A stretch of DNA of 39,043 bases from a virus. How positions within the stretch are numbered: the stretch's first letter is position 1; every line of letters begins with the position of its first letter. Below are positions 38,134 to 39,043 of the stretch, piece by piece. The stretch covers positions 1 to 39,043 of the IMG/VR virus record IMGVR_UViG_3300045999_003495. One strand, given 5' to 3'. Under the pieces are notes generated by a model. That model made no database searches, was not told the DNA's origin, and worked only from the letters and a program-made list of their open reading frames with translations. The translations under genes and the position numbers were made by a program.

Positions 38134-38913
38134 TTGAGCGACGAAGAACAGGCTGTAGTGGAGATCAGCCCCGCGCCGGAACCGGAAGCCACGGCAGCAC
38201 CGGAGACCGCTGTAGAGACGCCGGAGGAACAGCAGCCTACAAAATCGTTCACTCAGGAAGAGCTGGACGCCATTGTAAGCAAGCGCCTTGCAAGAGAACA
38301 GCGGAAATGGGAACGTGAGCAGGCCCAACGGCTTGCGGAGCAACAGGTCAGACAACCTGTCGCACCTCCTGCGGACCCCAACGATTTCGAGTCGGCTCAG
38401 CAATACGCGGAAGCGTTGGCGGAGCAGAAGGCTCGGGAGATGTTGGCTCAGCGCGAGGCCGCAAGGCAACAGGCTGAGATCATTGAGTCCTATCGCGACC
38501 GTGAAGAGGAAGTGAGGGAAAAATACGAAGACTTCGAGCAAGTCGCGTATAACCCCAATCTACCCGTCACGGACGTTATGGCTCAGGCTATTCAGGCTTC
38601 TGACATTGGCCCCGAGGTAATCTACTTCCTCGGCTCCAACCCGAAAGAAGCCAGCCGTATATCCCGTTTGTCGCCCGTCTTGCAGGCAAAAGAGATCGGT
38701 AAGATTGAGGCCAAACTGGTCGACAATCCGCCGGTCAAGAGGACATCAACCGCGCCAGCGCCTCTTGCGCCTGTCACGGCAACCCGGTCGAACTCTGGCC
38801 CGAGACGAGACACGACGGACCCCCGGTCCATAAAAGAAATGTCGACGTCGGAATGGATTGAAGCGGAACGTCAGCGACAGATCAAGAAGTGGGAAGCGCA
38901 GAATCGGAGATAA
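38134..38913 (+). CDS. Capsid scaffolding protein
   Basis: A 259-residue, very charged, helical protein without Cys. It starts at TTG with AAGGAG seven bases before. The order is an acidic N-terminus, FTQEELDAIVSKRLAREQRK, a long Glu/Gln/Arg coiled coil (to about residue 130), VTDVMAQAIQASDIGPEVIY, FLGSNPKEASRISRLSPVLQ, and a basic C-terminus with KEMSTSEWIEAERQRQIKKW. Directly before the coat gene. The C-terminal helix-turn basic region is how P22-type scaffolds bind coat protein. Confidence 0.85.
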   Translation: MSDEEQAVVEISPAPEPEATAAPETAVETPEEQQPTKSFTQEELDAIVSKRLAREQRKWEREQAQRLAEQQVRQPVAPPADPNDFESAQQYAEALAEQKAREMLAQREAARQQAEIIESYRDREEEVREKYEDFEQVAYNPNLPVTDVMAQAIQASDIGPEVIYFLGSNPKEASRISRLSPVLQAKEIGKIEAKLVDNPPVKRTSTAPAPLAPVTATRSNSGPRRDTTDPRSIKEMSTSEWIEAERQRQIKKWEAQNRR

Positions 38914-38915
38914 GG

Positions 38916-39041
38916 AATGTCTAATTCGCTTCTTACCATTGACATGATTACTCGCAAGGCCCTTGAAATCCTTGAGAATAATCTTGTCCTGACCCGCACG
39001 GTCAACCGCCAGTATGACGACTCTTTCGCCGTTGAAGGCGC
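38916..39041. repeat. Terminal direct repeat (copy 2)
   Basis: Identical to bases 1-126; single mismatch at 39042, then the window ends. Duplicate of the start of the coat gene. Confidence 0.9.
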
Positions 39042-39043
39042 TA
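38917..39043 (+). CDS. Major capsid protein, 5' fragment (window end)
   Basis: The first 42 codons of the same coat gene seen at position 2. It supplies the ribosome site that is missing at the window start (taaggA before ATG 38917). It is not a second gene copy; the repeat closes the map. Confidence 0.9.
   Translation, partial: MSNSLLTIDMITRKALEILENNLVLTRTVNRQYDDSFAVEGA

Overview
This window is, as far as I can judge, a complete genome of a short-tailed (podovirus-type) bacteriophage, with a circular or circularly permuted map of about 38.9 kb. The first 126 bases recur exactly at the end (38916-39041), so the contig closes on itself inside the major capsid gene. The P22-type coat protein, portal, gp4-like adaptor and gp10-like hub place it near P22-like podoviruses in virion architecture. 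I see no single-subunit RNA polymerase of T7 type, no contractile or long-tail genes, no integrase and no tRNA. The host is probably an alphaproteobacterium, perhaps Hyphomicrobiales. This is inferred from moderately high GC, a GcrA-like small regulator, DnaA-domain-IV-like proteins and small-protein families that I remember from phages of that group. It is not proven.

Layout. Late module 1, + strand, from the terminase at about 30.7 kb through the window ends to 14.2 kb: TerS, TerL, a run of small basic proteins, portal, a Dps/ferritin-like small protein, small surface proteins, scaffold, coat protein, two surface/decoration-type proteins, a signal-peptide-bearing tailspike-like protein, a duplicated adaptor domain, gp4-like adaptor, gp10-like hub, two distal tail/fibre proteins, and three ejection proteins, one with a lytic transglycosylase domain. 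A lysis cassette follows at 13.9-15.2 kb: small membrane proteins, an M15 peptidase and a lipoprotein.

The early/replication modules come next. A short - strand operon (15.1-18.1 kb) carries a PP-loop PAPS-reductase-like enzyme, a VRR-NUC nuclease, an SNF2-type helicase and two small proteins. A + strand operon (18.2-27.1 kb) carries a DUF2800 exonuclease with a likely Fe-S cluster, a probable ssDNA-binding protein, DnaA-IV and GcrA-like regulators, many short coupled genes including a striking Gly-X repeat protein, a second VRR-NUC-like nuclease, family A DNA polymerase, a primase-helicase and an XRE regulator. A second - strand operon (27.2-30.1 kb) holds mostly unknown proteins and a second DnaA-IV-like protein. 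It starts from a promoter in a 600-bp non-coding region (30.1-30.7 kb) rich in short iterated motifs. That region divides it from the divergent packaging genes and is my best candidate for an origin or master control region.

The most notable observations are: (1) a 35-unit hexanucleotide array GGC-KMT encoding only Gly-Tyr/Ser/Asp/Ala with no silent variation; (2) two genes whose Shine-Dalgarno and start codon are separated by a terminator-like GNRA hairpin, on opposite strands; (3) a duplicated adaptor N-terminal domain; (4) the iteron-like control region together with two DnaA-IV-like proteins; and (5) reused gene-junction cassettes on both strands. Functions below come from reading motifs by eye; no database search was run.
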